Shown here piece after piece: positions 55,608-63,786 of a stretch of DNA of 64,000 bases. The notes below the pieces were generated by a model, which had not been told where the DNA came from, did not search any database, and saw only the letters and a program-made list of their open reading frames with translations. Each line of letters opens with the position of its first letter. Positions within the stretch are counted from its first letter, which is position 1. Source of the DNA: Streptomyces canus (lineage in GTDB: Bacteria; Actinomycetota; Actinomycetes; Streptomycetales; Streptomycetaceae). The stretch is taken from positions 5,394,001-5,458,000 of the forward strand of contig NZ_JAUSWW010000001.1 of the NCBI RefSeq assembly GCF_030815415.1, written 5' to 3'. The position numbers and the translations under genes are program-made.

Positions 55608-56609
55608 GTGCGTAAGGCATGGCTCGTGGGGGGTGCCGTCCTCGGGGCGGGACTCAGCTTCGTGATGCTGCTCGTCGTCGGTGTGTACGTCGTCGCCGGG
55701 AACCTCGCGGGCGGGGTCGGCGGAGCCACGAAGGCGCTGGCCAAGGGGTCCGTGCCGGCGGCCTATCAGAACCTCGTGCAGAAGTGGGGCAACCTCTGCA
55801 CCGCGATCAACCCGGCGCTGCTCGCCGCCCAGCTGTACCAGGAGAGCGGGTTCAACCCGAAGGCGCAGAGCGCCGCGGCCGCGCAGGGGATAGCGCAATT
55901 CATCCCCGGGACCTGGGCCACGCACGGAATCGACGGCGACGGGGACGGCGACCGCGACGTATGGGATCCGAATGACGCGATTCCATCGGCCGCGAAGTAC
56001 GACTGCACCCTCGCCTCGTACGTGAAGGACGTCCCCGGGGACGCCACGAAGAACATGCTCGCGTCCTACAACGCGGGGGCCTACGCGGTGATCAAGTACG
56101 GGGGTGTGCCGCCGTACAAGGAGACCCAGAACTACGTGAAGACGATCACGACGCTGGAGGAGAGCTTCGCCGCTCCCGTCACGCGCGTGGACCCCTCGAA
56201 GCAGGCCGCCGGAGCCATCTACTACGCGCAGAAGAAGCTCGGCACGCCCTACCTCTGGGGCGGTGACGGTACTGCTCAGGACGGTGGCCGGTTCGACTGC
56301 TCGGGGCTGACGAAGGCCGCGTACGAGAGTGTCGGCATCACACTGCCCCGCGTCGCCAACGACCAGTGGAACGCGGGTCAGCATCCGGCCAGGGACGAGC
56401 TGCTCCCCGGCGATCTCGTCTTCTTCTCGGACGACCTCACCAACTCCCGGGCCATCCGGCATGTGGGGATTTATGTCGGCGGCGGATACATGATCGACGC
56501 CCCGAGAACGGGTGCTGTGATCCGGTTCGACCCGATCGACACCCCCGACTACTTCGGAGCCACCCGCGTCACCGAAGATGGCGCGAAAGCGCTCCCCACG
56601 ACGGTCTGA
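55608..56609 (+). CDS. Bifunctional wall hydrolase: SLT lysozyme-like plus NlpC/P60
   Basis: 333 residues from GTG with GAGGGG upstream. One N-terminal membrane helix (WLVGGAVLGAGLSFVMLLVV) anchors it. Residues about 60-190 are a lytic transglycosylase-like domain with the catalytic Glu in LYQESGFNP and AAAAQGIAQFIPGTWATHG. Residues about 215-333 are NlpC/P60 with the catalytic Cys in FDCSGLTKAAYESVG and His in RHVGIYVGGGYMID. It cuts both glycan and peptide parts of peptidoglycan. The same layout is found in conjugative-element hydrolases (TcpG/VirB1-like), which is of interest given the T4SS-like operon 8 kb away, but the two are not linked. Confidence 0.92.
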   Translation: MRKAWLVGGAVLGAGLSFVMLLVVGVYVVAGNLAGGVGGATKALAKGSVPAAYQNLVQKWGNLCTAINPALLAAQLYQESGFNPKAQSAAAAQGIAQFIPGTWATHGIDGDGDGDRDVWDPNDAIPSAAKYDCTLASYVKDVPGDATKNMLASYNAGAYAVIKYGGVPPYKETQNYVKTITTLEESFAAPVTRVDPSKQAAGAIYYAQKKLGTPYLWGGDGTAQDGGRFDCSGLTKAAYESVGITLPRVANDQWNAGQHPARDELLPGDLVFFSDDLTNSRAIRHVGIYVGGGYMIDAPRTGAVIRFDPIDTPDYFGATRVTEDGAKALPTTV

Positions 56610-56806
56610 CAGCCTGTGAACCTGCCCCCTGAGCTGCGGCGATGTGTCTCTCTTCGATAACGTCTGCGTGATCATTCAGTGGAGGGTGGAACGTATTAAC
56701 GGGGACCGTGCGTTCCTGTTCTCGTAGCGATCTACACACCACGGGGGTGGAACAGCGGCGCGCGACCTCTGCGCGCCGGGAGAGCCGACGAAGGGGCCGC
56801 AGCACC

Positions 56807-57511
56807 ATGGCTGGACTCGCCGCATCCGGGTCGAACCCCGACGTCGACCTGCTCTACGACATCAACGGCCTGGCCAAGGACGCACCCGTGTGGTTCGACC
56901 GGGTCATGGAGTACGTCGGTGAATACGGGATCCTCCTGGCCACCGTGGTGCTCGTGCTGTGGTGCTGGCTGTCCGTGCGCAAGCGGGGCGGCGAGGACGC
57001 GCCTTCGTCCGTGGCCGCGCTGGTCTGGGCGCCGCTCGCGGCCGGTGTCGCCGTGCTGATCAACGTGCCGATACGAGGATTCGTGGAGCGGCCCCGGCCG
57101 TTCCTCCAGCACGAGGGACTCGAAGTCCTGGTCTCCGGCAAGACCGACTACTCCTTCGTGAGCGACCACGCCACGATCACCATGGCCATGGCGGTCGGAC
57201 TGTTCGTCGCCAACCGGAAGTTCGGCTTCTTCGGTATCGGCCTCGCCCTGCTCGAAGGCTTCTGCCGGGTCTACATGGGCGTGCACTACCCGACCGACGT
57301 CATCGGCGGCTTCGCCCTCGGCACCGCCGTGGCCCTGCTGCTGTCCCCGCTGGCCATGGCCCTGCTCACCCCGCTGATGAAGGCGATCGAGCGGTCGCCG
57401 CGCGCGGGATGGCTGATCCGGGCGCGCGGGAAGTCCTACGACGGTCAGGACACCCTGCTCCCCGGCGCCCGGAAGGAAACGGGCGCCGAGGAGCGCGACC
57501 TCGCCGCCTGA
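56807..57511 (+). CDS. PAP2-family phosphatase (undecaprenyl-diphosphatase-like)
   Basis: 234 residues from the ATG at 56807. It is a polytopic membrane protein with the three PAP2 motifs: RGFVERPRP (motif 1), FVSDHATITMAMAVG (motif 2, S-x-H) and RVYMGVHYPTDVIGG (motif 3, Rx5Hx3D). It resembles BcrC-type enzymes that recycle undecaprenyl pyrophosphate and can give bacitracin tolerance. The cytoplasmic C-terminus is basic. The 197-bp gap upstream contains no gene. It converges with the flavoprotein gene. Confidence 0.9.
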   Translation: MAGLAASGSNPDVDLLYDINGLAKDAPVWFDRVMEYVGEYGILLATVVLVLWCWLSVRKRGGEDAPSSVAALVWAPLAAGVAVLINVPIRGFVERPRPFLQHEGLEVLVSGKTDYSFVSDHATITMAMAVGLFVANRKFGFFGIGLALLEGFCRVYMGVHYPTDVIGGFALGTAVALLLSPLAMALLTPLMKAIERSPRAGWLIRARGKSYDGQDTLLPGARKETGAEERDLAA

Positions 57512-57537
57512 TCCGCCGCACAGGCCCTGGAAGCGCC

Positions 57538-59112
57538 CTAGAGGGCCTGCGGGAACGTGAAGAAGCCCTTCGGGTCGTACTGCTTCTTCAGGGCCGAGAG
57601 CCTGGTCGCCGCGTCTCCGTAGTACGCCTTGCGCCAGTCCGTCAGGGACGGGTCGGTGTAGTTCTGGTAGGCCGCGCCCGACGCATAGGGCTTCATCGCG
57701 TTGTGGGCCTGGGTCAGCCAGGACTGGGCGGCCGTGCCCGAGGTGCCCGCCTTCCACGCGGCGATGTACTGGGCCAGCATGCGGGAGCGGCGGTGGACGA
57801 ACGCCGTGGCCGTCGGGGAGACGCGGTTGACGGCACCGCCCAGGGCCGTGAGGGCGATGTCGCCGGCCCCGCCGCGCACCGACTCCAGCTGCTTGAGCAT
57901 CGCCTGGATGCCGGCCGTGGACAGGGAGCGGTCGAAGAAGTCCGACTTCGCGGCGTACGTCTCCCGGCCGAGCGCGCCCTGCGGGGAGCGGCCCGGGGTC
58001 TTGCCGGGCAGGTGGCACTGGGCGTCCGTGCTGAAGGAGGAGCACCCGGCGTAGACCTCCATCGCGTCCTCGTACGAGAGGCGCTTGAGGGAGACGCTGG
58101 TCGCGGGGGCACCGATCTTGTCGGCCAGGCGGTCCACGGCGTTCTGGAGTTCGCCGTAGGTACCCAGGGAGAAGGCGGCGACGGAGACCGTGGTGTAGCC
58201 GCCGGAGGTGCCCGCCAGGTGCAGGGACGACCAGATCTCGTCGGGCTGGGCCGGGCCCCACTCCTGCCACGCCTTGGTCACGGCTGCGGCCTTCGCCCAC
58301 GGCCAGGACAGGTACGCCTTCACCGCCTGGGGTGCCGGGTGGGTCTTGAAGCGAAGCTCGGTGACGACGCCGAAGTTGCCGTTGCCCGCGCCGCGCAGCG
58401 CCCAGAAGAGGTCCTTGTTCTCGGTCGCGTTCGCGGTGAGCTGCTTGCCGTCCGCCGTGATCAGCGTCGCCTGGGTGAGGCTGTCGCAGGTCAGGCCGTA
58501 GGCGCGGGAGACGACTCCGTGGCCGCCACCGAGGGTGAGTCCGGAGACGCCGACGGTGGGGCACGAGCCGGCGGGGATGGTGACGCCCTTTGCGGTCAGG
58601 GCGCGGTAGACGTCGATGAGTTTCGATCCGGCGCCGACCACCGCTGTGCCGCCGCTGCTGCGGACCTTGTTGAGCTTCGAGACGTCGACGATCAGGCGGT
58701 TGTTGCCGGAGGACCAGCCGGCGTAGGAGTGGCCGCCGTTGCGGATCGCGATGTGGAGGTGGTGGGCTCGGGCGTAGGCGAGGGCGGTGCGGATGTCTTC
58801 CGCGTGGGCGATGTACGCGACCGCCGCGGGCTTCAGGTTGTCGAAGCGGGTGTTGTAGAGCTGGTGGGCGGTGGGCCAGTTCGTGTCGCCCGGGCGGACG
58901 AGGGTGCCGTCCAGGTCGCGGGCGAGGGCGGTCCAGTCCGCGGGGGCGGGGGCGGGGGTGGCGGCGGTGGTGCCGGTTCTGGTCGACGTACGTGGGGATG
59001 TGGCGGCGGTGGCCGTCTGCGCCGCGTCGGCCTTGTCGTCGCCGTTGCACGCGGTCGCGGTCGCCGCGGCGATTGCGGCTACGCCGCCGCCGATGAACGT
59101 ACGCCGTTCCAT
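57538..59112 (-). CDS. Berberine-bridge-like FAD-dependent oxidoreductase, exported
   Basis: 524 residues from an ATG with GGAGGCGAC upstream. The twin-arginine-like start MERRTFIGGG and the lipobox-like TATAC suggest Tat export and lipid anchoring. The FAD_binding_4 domain has RNGGHSYAGWS (His for 8-alpha FAD linkage) and IPAGSCPTVGVSGLTLGGGHG (Cys for 6-S-cysteinyl linkage), so bicovalent FAD is likely. The C-terminal BBE segment YQNYTDPSLTDWRKAYYG plus DPKGFFTFPQAL is complete. Members oxidise sugars, alkaloids or polyketides. No biosynthetic cluster is adjacent. Confidence 0.92.
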   Translation of the reverse strand: MERRTFIGGGVAAIAAATATACNGDDKADAAQTATAATSPRTSTRTGTTAATPAPAPADWTALARDLDGTLVRPGDTNWPTAHQLYNTRFDNLKPAAVAYIAHAEDIRTALAYARAHHLHIAIRNGGHSYAGWSSGNNRLIVDVSKLNKVRSSGGTAVVGAGSKLIDVYRALTAKGVTIPAGSCPTVGVSGLTLGGGHGVVSRAYGLTCDSLTQATLITADGKQLTANATENKDLFWALRGAGNGNFGVVTELRFKTHPAPQAVKAYLSWPWAKAAAVTKAWQEWGPAQPDEIWSSLHLAGTSGGYTTVSVAAFSLGTYGELQNAVDRLADKIGAPATSVSLKRLSYEDAMEVYAGCSSFSTDAQCHLPGKTPGRSPQGALGRETYAAKSDFFDRSLSTAGIQAMLKQLESVRGGAGDIALTALGGAVNRVSPTATAFVHRRSRMLAQYIAAWKAGTSGTAAQSWLTQAHNAMKPYASGAAYQNYTDPSLTDWRKAYYGDAATRLSALKKQYDPKGFFTFPQAL

Positions 59113-59193
59113 GTCGCCTCCTGGGGGTTCGTGGAACGAGACGAGGTGGTGGGGTCGGGGGTTCCATCGTGCCGGTCGGTGGGGGTGCGCGCC

Positions 59194-59305
59194 GGGCGGG
59201 TTTCGCCCCCGCCGCCCCTACCCGTCCCATCCCTGGGGGCTGCGCCCCCAGACCCCGCTTCGGCCCCGAAAGGGCCTCGTCCTCAAACGCCGGACGGGCT
59301 GGGAT
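59194..59305 (-). repeat. Streptomyces intergenic repeat, copy 3 (inverted)
   Basis: Reverse complement of the element at 13845 and 19765: CCGCCGCCCCTACCCGTCCC, CTGGGGGCTGCGCCCCCAGA, then CCTCGTCCTCAAACGCCGG. Confidence 0.85.
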
Positions 59306-59515
59306 TGTCTGGACCGGTGTCGAGTGGCGAAGCCCTCAGCGGGTGGGTGGGGGTTTGGGACGGTGTGTCCTTGGCCTCGGACGCCGGAGGGGCTGGGATT
59401 GTCTGGGCCGGTGTCGGGAGGTGAAGCCTCAGTGGGTGGGTGGGGGTTTGGGACGGTGTGTCCTTGGCCTCGGACGCCGGGCGGGCTGGGATTGTCTGGG
59501 CCGGCGTCGAGAGGC
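59277..59515 (+). repeat. Tandem repeat, period about 93-94 bp
   Basis: GGCTGGGATTGTCTGG recurs at 59297, 59391 and 59484, separated by GTGGGTGGGGGTTTGGGACG and GTGTCCTTGGCCTCGGACGC blocks. There are about two and a half units with few differences. The unit begins with the end of the adjacent intergenic repeat (CGCCGGACGGG), as if the repeat end had been amplified. Confidence 0.85.
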
Positions 59516-59797
59516 GTGCTGTTACGTGTCTGTGTGGTGTTTTGCGTCTGTTCTTGCCTGGCTTCTTGCTCTTCTTGCCGGGCCGCGCCAGCCGCAGGTG
59601 CAGCGGGCTGTGCAGAAGGGGCCCTGGTCGACTGTTGTCGTCAGGTGTTCAGGGGAGTCGTGGGGCGGGGGGACCCTGTCCTGGTGTGCCACGGCGACAA
59701 CGTTACCGAGCCCGGGTAAAGGGCTCGTATGCGCGTGACGGGCTCCGCATGGTCGTCGTTAGCGGAACGGACAGGGGGTCCGTGACGGAGGCAGGCG

Positions 59798-60640
59798 ATG
59801 GCGGAGCGGCAGCAGAGGCGGACGGGTGGGGTCGGTGTTGTGGCGGGGGTCGTGGCCGTCTTCTGTGCCGGGGCCGCGGGGTGTTCGGGGAGCGGGGTCG
59901 CCGCCGAGGACGGGCGGAGCTCGGGTGACGCCGTCGAGGTGGTGCGTGTTGCCGCCGACCGGCTTGTGGAGGCGCGGAGTTCCAAGGCCCGGACCTCCAT
60001 GGAGATGGCGTCCGGGGGGACCCGCGTCACCATTCGCGGGGAAGGGACCTACGACTATCGGCGCCGGCTCGGGGAGCTGAAGGTGCTGCTGCCGCAGGAT
60101 CCCGCCGGGACCAGCGAGCATCGGCCCATCACCGAACTGCTCGCTCCCGGTGCGCTGTTCATGAAGAACCGCGGCGCCGGGGTGCCCTCCGACAAGTGGG
60201 TGCGGGTCGAGACCGCCTCGCTGTCGGACGGGAATCTCGTCACCGGGGGCGCCACCGACCCGTTCGCCGCCGCCGAGTTGCTGCGGGGGACGCGGTCCGC
60301 GGCCTATGTCGGGAAGACCGAGGTCGCGGGGACGGAGGTGCGGCACTATCGGGGGGTGGCCGATCTCACCGTCGCTGCTCGGGACGCCTCCGCCGAGAAC
60401 AGGTCCGCCCTGGGCGCGGCGGCGAAAGGGTTCGCCACGGCCCGGGTCCCCTTCGACGTCTACCTCGACGACGACGGGCGGATCCGCAAGGTCCGGCACC
60501 GGTTCAGCTTCGTCAACCGGCAGCAGGAGGGGACCGTGGCGGTCGCCTCCACGACCTTGCTCTACGACTTCGGGGTCGCCGTCGACGTACGGCTTCCGGA
60601 CGACGACGACATCTACGCCGGGAAGATCGCCGAGGAGTGA
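59798..60640 (+). CDS. Lipoprotein, LppX/LolA-like fold candidate
   Basis: 280 residues from an ATG with GGAGG upstream. A signal peptide ends in the lipobox AGAAGC (Cys29). The mature part is rich in beta strands with patterns such as SSKARTSMEMASGGTRVTIR, KVLLPQDPAG, ELLAPGALFMKN and VPFDVYLDDDGRIRKVRHRF. These are typical of mycobacterial LppX/LprG-like and LolA-like lipoproteins that hold hydrophobic ligands, and Streptomyces has several such proteins. The ligand is unknown. Confidence 0.8.
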   Translation: MAERQQRRTGGVGVVAGVVAVFCAGAAGCSGSGVAAEDGRSSGDAVEVVRVAADRLVEARSSKARTSMEMASGGTRVTIRGEGTYDYRRRLGELKVLLPQDPAGTSEHRPITELLAPGALFMKNRGAGVPSDKWVRVETASLSDGNLVTGGATDPFAAAELLRGTRSAAYVGKTEVAGTEVRHYRGVADLTVAARDASAENRSALGAAAKGFATARVPFDVYLDDDGRIRKVRHRFSFVNRQQEGTVAVASTTLLYDFGVAVDVRLPDDDDIYAGKIAEE

Positions 60641-60737
60641 GCGGCCGTGACGGGCGTCAAGAACTAGCCCGTCCGTGCCATGCGCGGTGCGTAGGCCGCT
60701 CCCTACTCTAGGAAGCGGTAACGGCAGAGAAGAGGTG

Positions 60738-60917
60738 ATGCACGTGGCTCCGGTCGGCGGTACGGCAGTTCAGGACCACGTGGCCCTCGCCGAGATCGAG
60801 CTGTGCGGGGACCTGATCATCGCGGCCTCGGCCGCCCACGAGGACAGGCTCAGCCTTGAGAGCATCGACGAGGTGCTGAAAGTGGCCCAGGAGCGCGAGG
60901 ACGCCTCCGGCGCGTGA
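60738..60917 (+). CDS. Conserved small protein of unknown function
   Basis: 59 residues from the ATG at 60738, with AGAGGTG directly upstream. It is acidic and helical (ALAEIELCGDLIIAAS, LSLESIDEVLKVAQERED), with no signal or membrane segment. I recognise no domain. It sits between the lipoprotein and csoR, convergent with csoR. A small hairpin (ACGGGC / GCCCGT, 60653-60674) separates it from the lipoprotein gene. High-GC third positions and a good ribosome binding site support it being real. Confidence 0.75.
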   Translation: MHVAPVGGTAVQDHVALAEIELCGDLIIAASAAHEDRLSLESIDEVLKVAQEREDASGA

Positions 60918-60968
60918 GCCGCCCGGGGGCGTCCCCTCAGTCCCGTCGGTCCTGCGTCCCGGTTCGTC

Positions 60969-61310
60969 TCACGTCCGCAGCAGCCGGCCGATCGCCTTGG
61001 TCGCCTCTTCCACCTTCGCGTCGATCTCCTCGCCGCCCTTGACGGCCGCGTCCGCGACGCAGTGCCGCAGGTGTTCCTCCAGCAGTTGCAGCGCGAAGGA
61101 CTGCAGGGCCTTGGTGGAGGCGGACACCTGCGTGAGTATGTCGATGCAGTAGACGTCCTCGTCCACCATGCGCTGAAGGCCGCGGATCTGGCCCTCGATG
61201 CGGCGCAGGCGCTTGAGGTGCTCGTCCTTCTGCTTGTGGTACCCGTGCACCCCGTGGTCGTGGTCCGTCTCCGCGGAGGGCACTTCCGCGCCGGCCTCGG
61301 TGGTCGTCAT
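60969..61310 (-). CDS. csoR: CsoR-family copper-sensing repressor
   Basis: 113 residues from the ATG at 61310, with GGAGGACGCC upstream. The all-helical DUF156 fold has the Cu(I) ligands in the order Cys-His-Cys: Cys in DVYCIDILTQ and His/Cys in EEHLRHCVADAAV. The N-terminal HDHGVHGYHKQKDEH is His-rich. HLKRLRRIEGQIRGLQRMV is the DNA-contact helix. CsoR leaves DNA when it binds copper. Its own promoter contains a perfect ATATACCC/GGGTATAT operator. No copA or copZ gene is adjacent, so copper-efflux targets must be elsewhere. Confidence 0.93.
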   Translation of the reverse strand: MTTTEAGAEVPSAETDHDHGVHGYHKQKDEHLKRLRRIEGQIRGLQRMVDEDVYCIDILTQVSASTKALQSFALQLLEEHLRHCVADAAVKGGEEIDAKVEEATKAIGRLLRT

Positions 61311-61348
61311 GGCGTCCTCCACATCTGCGGGCCAAACTGAGGGCAGAC

Positions 61349-61369
61349 ATATACCCCCACTGGGTATAT
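61349..61369. promoter_or_regulatory. CsoR operator
   Basis: Perfect 8-bp inverted arms ATATACCC / GGGTATAT around CCACT, 39 bp upstream of csoR. It matches the known TATACCC-N-GGGTATA CsoR box. Confidence 0.88.
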
Positions 61370-61371
61370 CG

Positions 61372-61390
61372 TACCCAACTTTGGCGGGTA
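61372..61390. promoter_or_regulatory. Second, weaker CsoR-like box
   Basis: TACCC / GGGTA with a 9-bp spacer, 3 bp beyond the main box, towards the pit operon. Confidence 0.5.
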
Positions 61391-61523
61391 TAAGGGCCTG
61401 CGGAAGGCCCCCGTGCCGACCACTGTGCCTGATGGGCGACACTGGGGGACGGCCCATTAGCCGTGGCCGGATGATGCACTTAGCATCAGCCTGACCGAAA
61501 CCCATGCACCCCGAGGACCCCTT

Positions 61524-62144
61524 GTGCGCTTTCGTCTGACCCCCAGGGAGACGAGCTTCTACGACATGTTCGCCGCATCCGCGGACAACATCGTCACGGG
61601 CTCGAAGCTCCTCATGGAACTGCTCGGGGCGGACACCGCCGGCCGGGCCGAGATCGCAGAGCGGATGCGGGCGGCGGAACACGCAGGTGACGATGCCACG
61701 CATGCGATCTTCCACCAGCTGAACTCCTCGTTCATCACGCCGTTCGACCGTGAGGACATCTACAACCTCGCGTCGTCCCTCGACGACATCATGGACTTCA
61801 TGGAGGAGGCCGTCGACCTCGTCGTCCTCTACAACGTCGAGGAACTCCCCAAGGGCGTCGAGCAGCAGATCGAGGTGTTGGCGCGGGCCGCCGAGCTCAC
61901 CGCCGAGGCCATGCCGAACCTGCGGACCATGGACAACCTCACCGAGTACTGGATCGAGGTCAACCGGCTGGAGAACCAGGCCGACCAGATCCACCGCAAG
62001 CTGCTCGCCATGCTCTTCAACGGCAAGTACGAGGCCATCGAGGTGCTGAAGCTCAAGCAGATCGTGGATGTGCTGGAAGAGGCGGCTGACGCGTTCGAAC
62101 ACGTCGCCAACACCGTGGAGACCATCGCGGTCAAGGAGTCCTGA
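61524..62144 (+). CDS. DUF47 phosphate-transport accessory protein
   Basis: 206 residues from GTG with GAGGA upstream. It is all-helical and PhoU-like, with acidic metal-site patterns (FDREDIYNLASSLDDIMDFMEE, YWIEVNRLENQADQIHRK). The DUF47 (YkaA) family always accompanies Pit transporters and modulates them. The transporter gene follows after 5 bp, with its ribosome binding site inside this gene, so the two form an operon. Confidence 0.93.
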   Translation: MRFRLTPRETSFYDMFAASADNIVTGSKLLMELLGADTAGRAEIAERMRAAEHAGDDATHAIFHQLNSSFITPFDREDIYNLASSLDDIMDFMEEAVDLVVLYNVEELPKGVEQQIEVLARAAELTAEAMPNLRTMDNLTEYWIEVNRLENQADQIHRKLLAMLFNGKYEAIEVLKLKQIVDVLEEAADAFEHVANTVETIAVKES

Positions 62145-62149
62145 ACCAC

Positions 62150-63148
62150 GTGGACACCTTCGCTCTGATCGTGACCATCGGCGTCGCGCTCGGCTTCACG
62201 TACACCAATGGTTTCCATGATTCGGCCAACGCGATCGCGACCTCGGTCTCCACGCGCGCGCTGACCCCGCGGGCCGCGCTCGCGATGGCGGCCGTGATGA
62301 ACCTCGCGGGTGCGTTCCTCGGCAGCGGGATCGCCAAGACCGTGAGTGAGGGCCTGATCGAGACGCCGCACGGCAACAGGGGGATGTGGATCCTCTTCTC
62401 CGCCCTCGTCGGCGCGATCGTCTGGAACCTGGTCACCTGGTACTTCGGTCTGCCCTCGTCGTCCTCGCACGCGCTGTTCGGCGGCATGGTGGGAGCGGCA
62501 CTCGCGGGCGGGATCGAGGTGATCTGGTCCGGGGTGCTCGACAAGATCGTCATCCCGATGTTCCTGTCGCCGATCGTCGGTATCGTCACCGGCTATCTGG
62601 TGATGGTCGCGATCATGTGGATGTTCCGGAAGTCGAACCCGCACAAGGCCAAGCGCGGTTTCCGGATCGCGCAGACCGTGTCCGCGGCCGGTATGGCCCT
62701 CGGTCATGGTCTGCAGGACGCGCAGAAGACGATGGGCATCGTGGTGATGGCGCTCGTCATCGCCGATGTCGAACAGGCCGGCGACCCGATCCCGGTGTGG
62801 GTCAAGATCGCCTGCGCGGTGATGCTGTCGCTCGGCACGTACGCGGGCGGCTGGCGGATCATGCGGACCCTCGGGCGGAAGATCATCGAGCTGGACCCGC
62901 CGCAGGGCTTCGCCGCGGAGACCACGGGCGCGGGGATCATGTTCACCACCGCGTTCGTGTTCCACGCGCCGATCTCGACGACCCATGTCATCACCTCGGC
63001 GATCATGGGCGTGGGTGCGACGAAGCGGGTGAACGCCGTGCGGTGGGGTGTCGCGAAGAACATCATCCTGGGCTGGTTCATCACCATGCCGGCGGCGGGG
63101 CTGGTCGCGGCGGGTGTGTTCGGTGTCGTGAATCTGGCGTTTCTGTGA
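62150..63148 (+). CDS. pit: Low-affinity inorganic phosphate transporter Pit
   Basis: 332 residues from GTG with AAGGAG upstream. It is a PHO-4 family symporter with two inverted repeats. The signature GFTYTNGFHDSANAIATSVS is in the first and FVFHAPISTTHVITSAIMG in the second, with the companion SSSHALFGGMVGAAL. It imports metal-phosphate with protons. The operon with DUF47 starts about 130 bp from the CsoR operators and lies near pstB, so low- and high-affinity phosphate uptake are clustered. Confidence 0.95.
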   Translation: MDTFALIVTIGVALGFTYTNGFHDSANAIATSVSTRALTPRAALAMAAVMNLAGAFLGSGIAKTVSEGLIETPHGNRGMWILFSALVGAIVWNLVTWYFGLPSSSSHALFGGMVGAALAGGIEVIWSGVLDKIVIPMFLSPIVGIVTGYLVMVAIMWMFRKSNPHKAKRGFRIAQTVSAAGMALGHGLQDAQKTMGIVVMALVIADVEQAGDPIPVWVKIACAVMLSLGTYAGGWRIMRTLGRKIIELDPPQGFAAETTGAGIMFTTAFVFHAPISTTHVITSAIMGVGATKRVNAVRWGVAKNIILGWFITMPAAGLVAAGVFGVVNLAFL

Positions 63149-63249
63149 GCGTGGTCAAGTAGTGGAAAAACACCCGCCACTCCCGCCCCTTTCGTGAGAC
63201 CTTGGGGATCACCTGTTCTATGAACGCGTGTTCGAAGGGGGATTTCTTC

Positions 63250-63672
63250 ATGAACACTCTCAGCAGGCGTCTGCTGTCCGGCGCGGGAGCGGTGGGTGCC
63301 GCGGCGGCCACCATGCTCTACGTGGCAGCGCCGGCCTCCGCGGCTACCGAGATCTACAGCGTGTCGACCTACAGGTCCGGTGACTACGCGTCGTCCGCGG
63401 GCTCGGAGGCCTTCTACACGGACGACGACTCGTTCCACATCTGCGACAACTCGACCGACGGTGCCGGTGTCCTCGGGTACTGGAAGGTCGGCAGCTCCGG
63501 CACGGTCCACTCCAAGTACAACGGCAACGGCTTCAACACGTGCGTGACGTCCGACGAGGACTTCGCCGAGTCGGCCACGCTCTACATCAGGGTCTGCCTC
63601 CGCAACGACGGCACCGTGGTCTCGGCCACGTGCAGCGGCTGGAAGACGGCCTACGCCGACGGCGTCGCGTAA
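63250..63672 (+). CDS. Small secreted four-cysteine protein
   Basis: 140 residues from the ATG at 63250 (MNTLSRRLLSG). A signal peptide ends at PASAA. The mature part, about 108 residues, is acidic and Ser/Thr/Tyr-rich, with four cysteines (FHICDNS, NTCVTSD, RVCLRND, ATCSGWK) that could form two disulfides. It is beta-rich with no enzyme motif. Similar small secreted proteins are common in Streptomyces and often have unknown roles at the cell surface. A strong terminator follows. Confidence 0.82.
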   Translation: MNTLSRRLLSGAGAVGAAAATMLYVAAPASAATEIYSVSTYRSGDYASSAGSEAFYTDDDSFHICDNSTDGAGVLGYWKVGSSGTVHSKYNGNGFNTCVTSDEDFAESATLYIRVCLRNDGTVVSATCSGWKTAYADGVA

Positions 63673-63687
63673 CCGCCGGCCGTACGA

Positions 63688-63730
63688 AACGGGCCCGCCC
63701 CCTGTTGAACCAGGGGGCGGGCCCTTTTTC
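63688..63730. terminator. Bidirectional terminator between secreted-protein gene and pstB
   Basis: GGGCCCGCCCCCTG-TTGAAC-CAGGGGGCGGGCCC followed by TTTTT on the plus strand. Confidence 0.93.
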
Positions 63731-63786
63731 GTCCTCGCGGTGGCACCGCCATGCAGCACCGCGAGGGGTCTTCAGCGGGCGCCGGT

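Larger units (their letters stand above)
59113..59797. other. Repeat-rich intergenic region
   Basis: 685 bp without a convincing gene. It contains an inverted copy of the intergenic repeat (59194-59305), a tandem repeat (59277-59515) and about 280 bp of lower-complexity GT-rich sequence leading to the lipoprotein promoter. ORFs across it change with the repeat frame and have no ribosome binding sites. Confidence 0.75.

Noticed and set aside
56732..59230. 832-codon frame across the PAP2 and flavoprotein genes
   Set aside because: It covers two recognised genes in the wrong frame or strand and crosses repeat elements.
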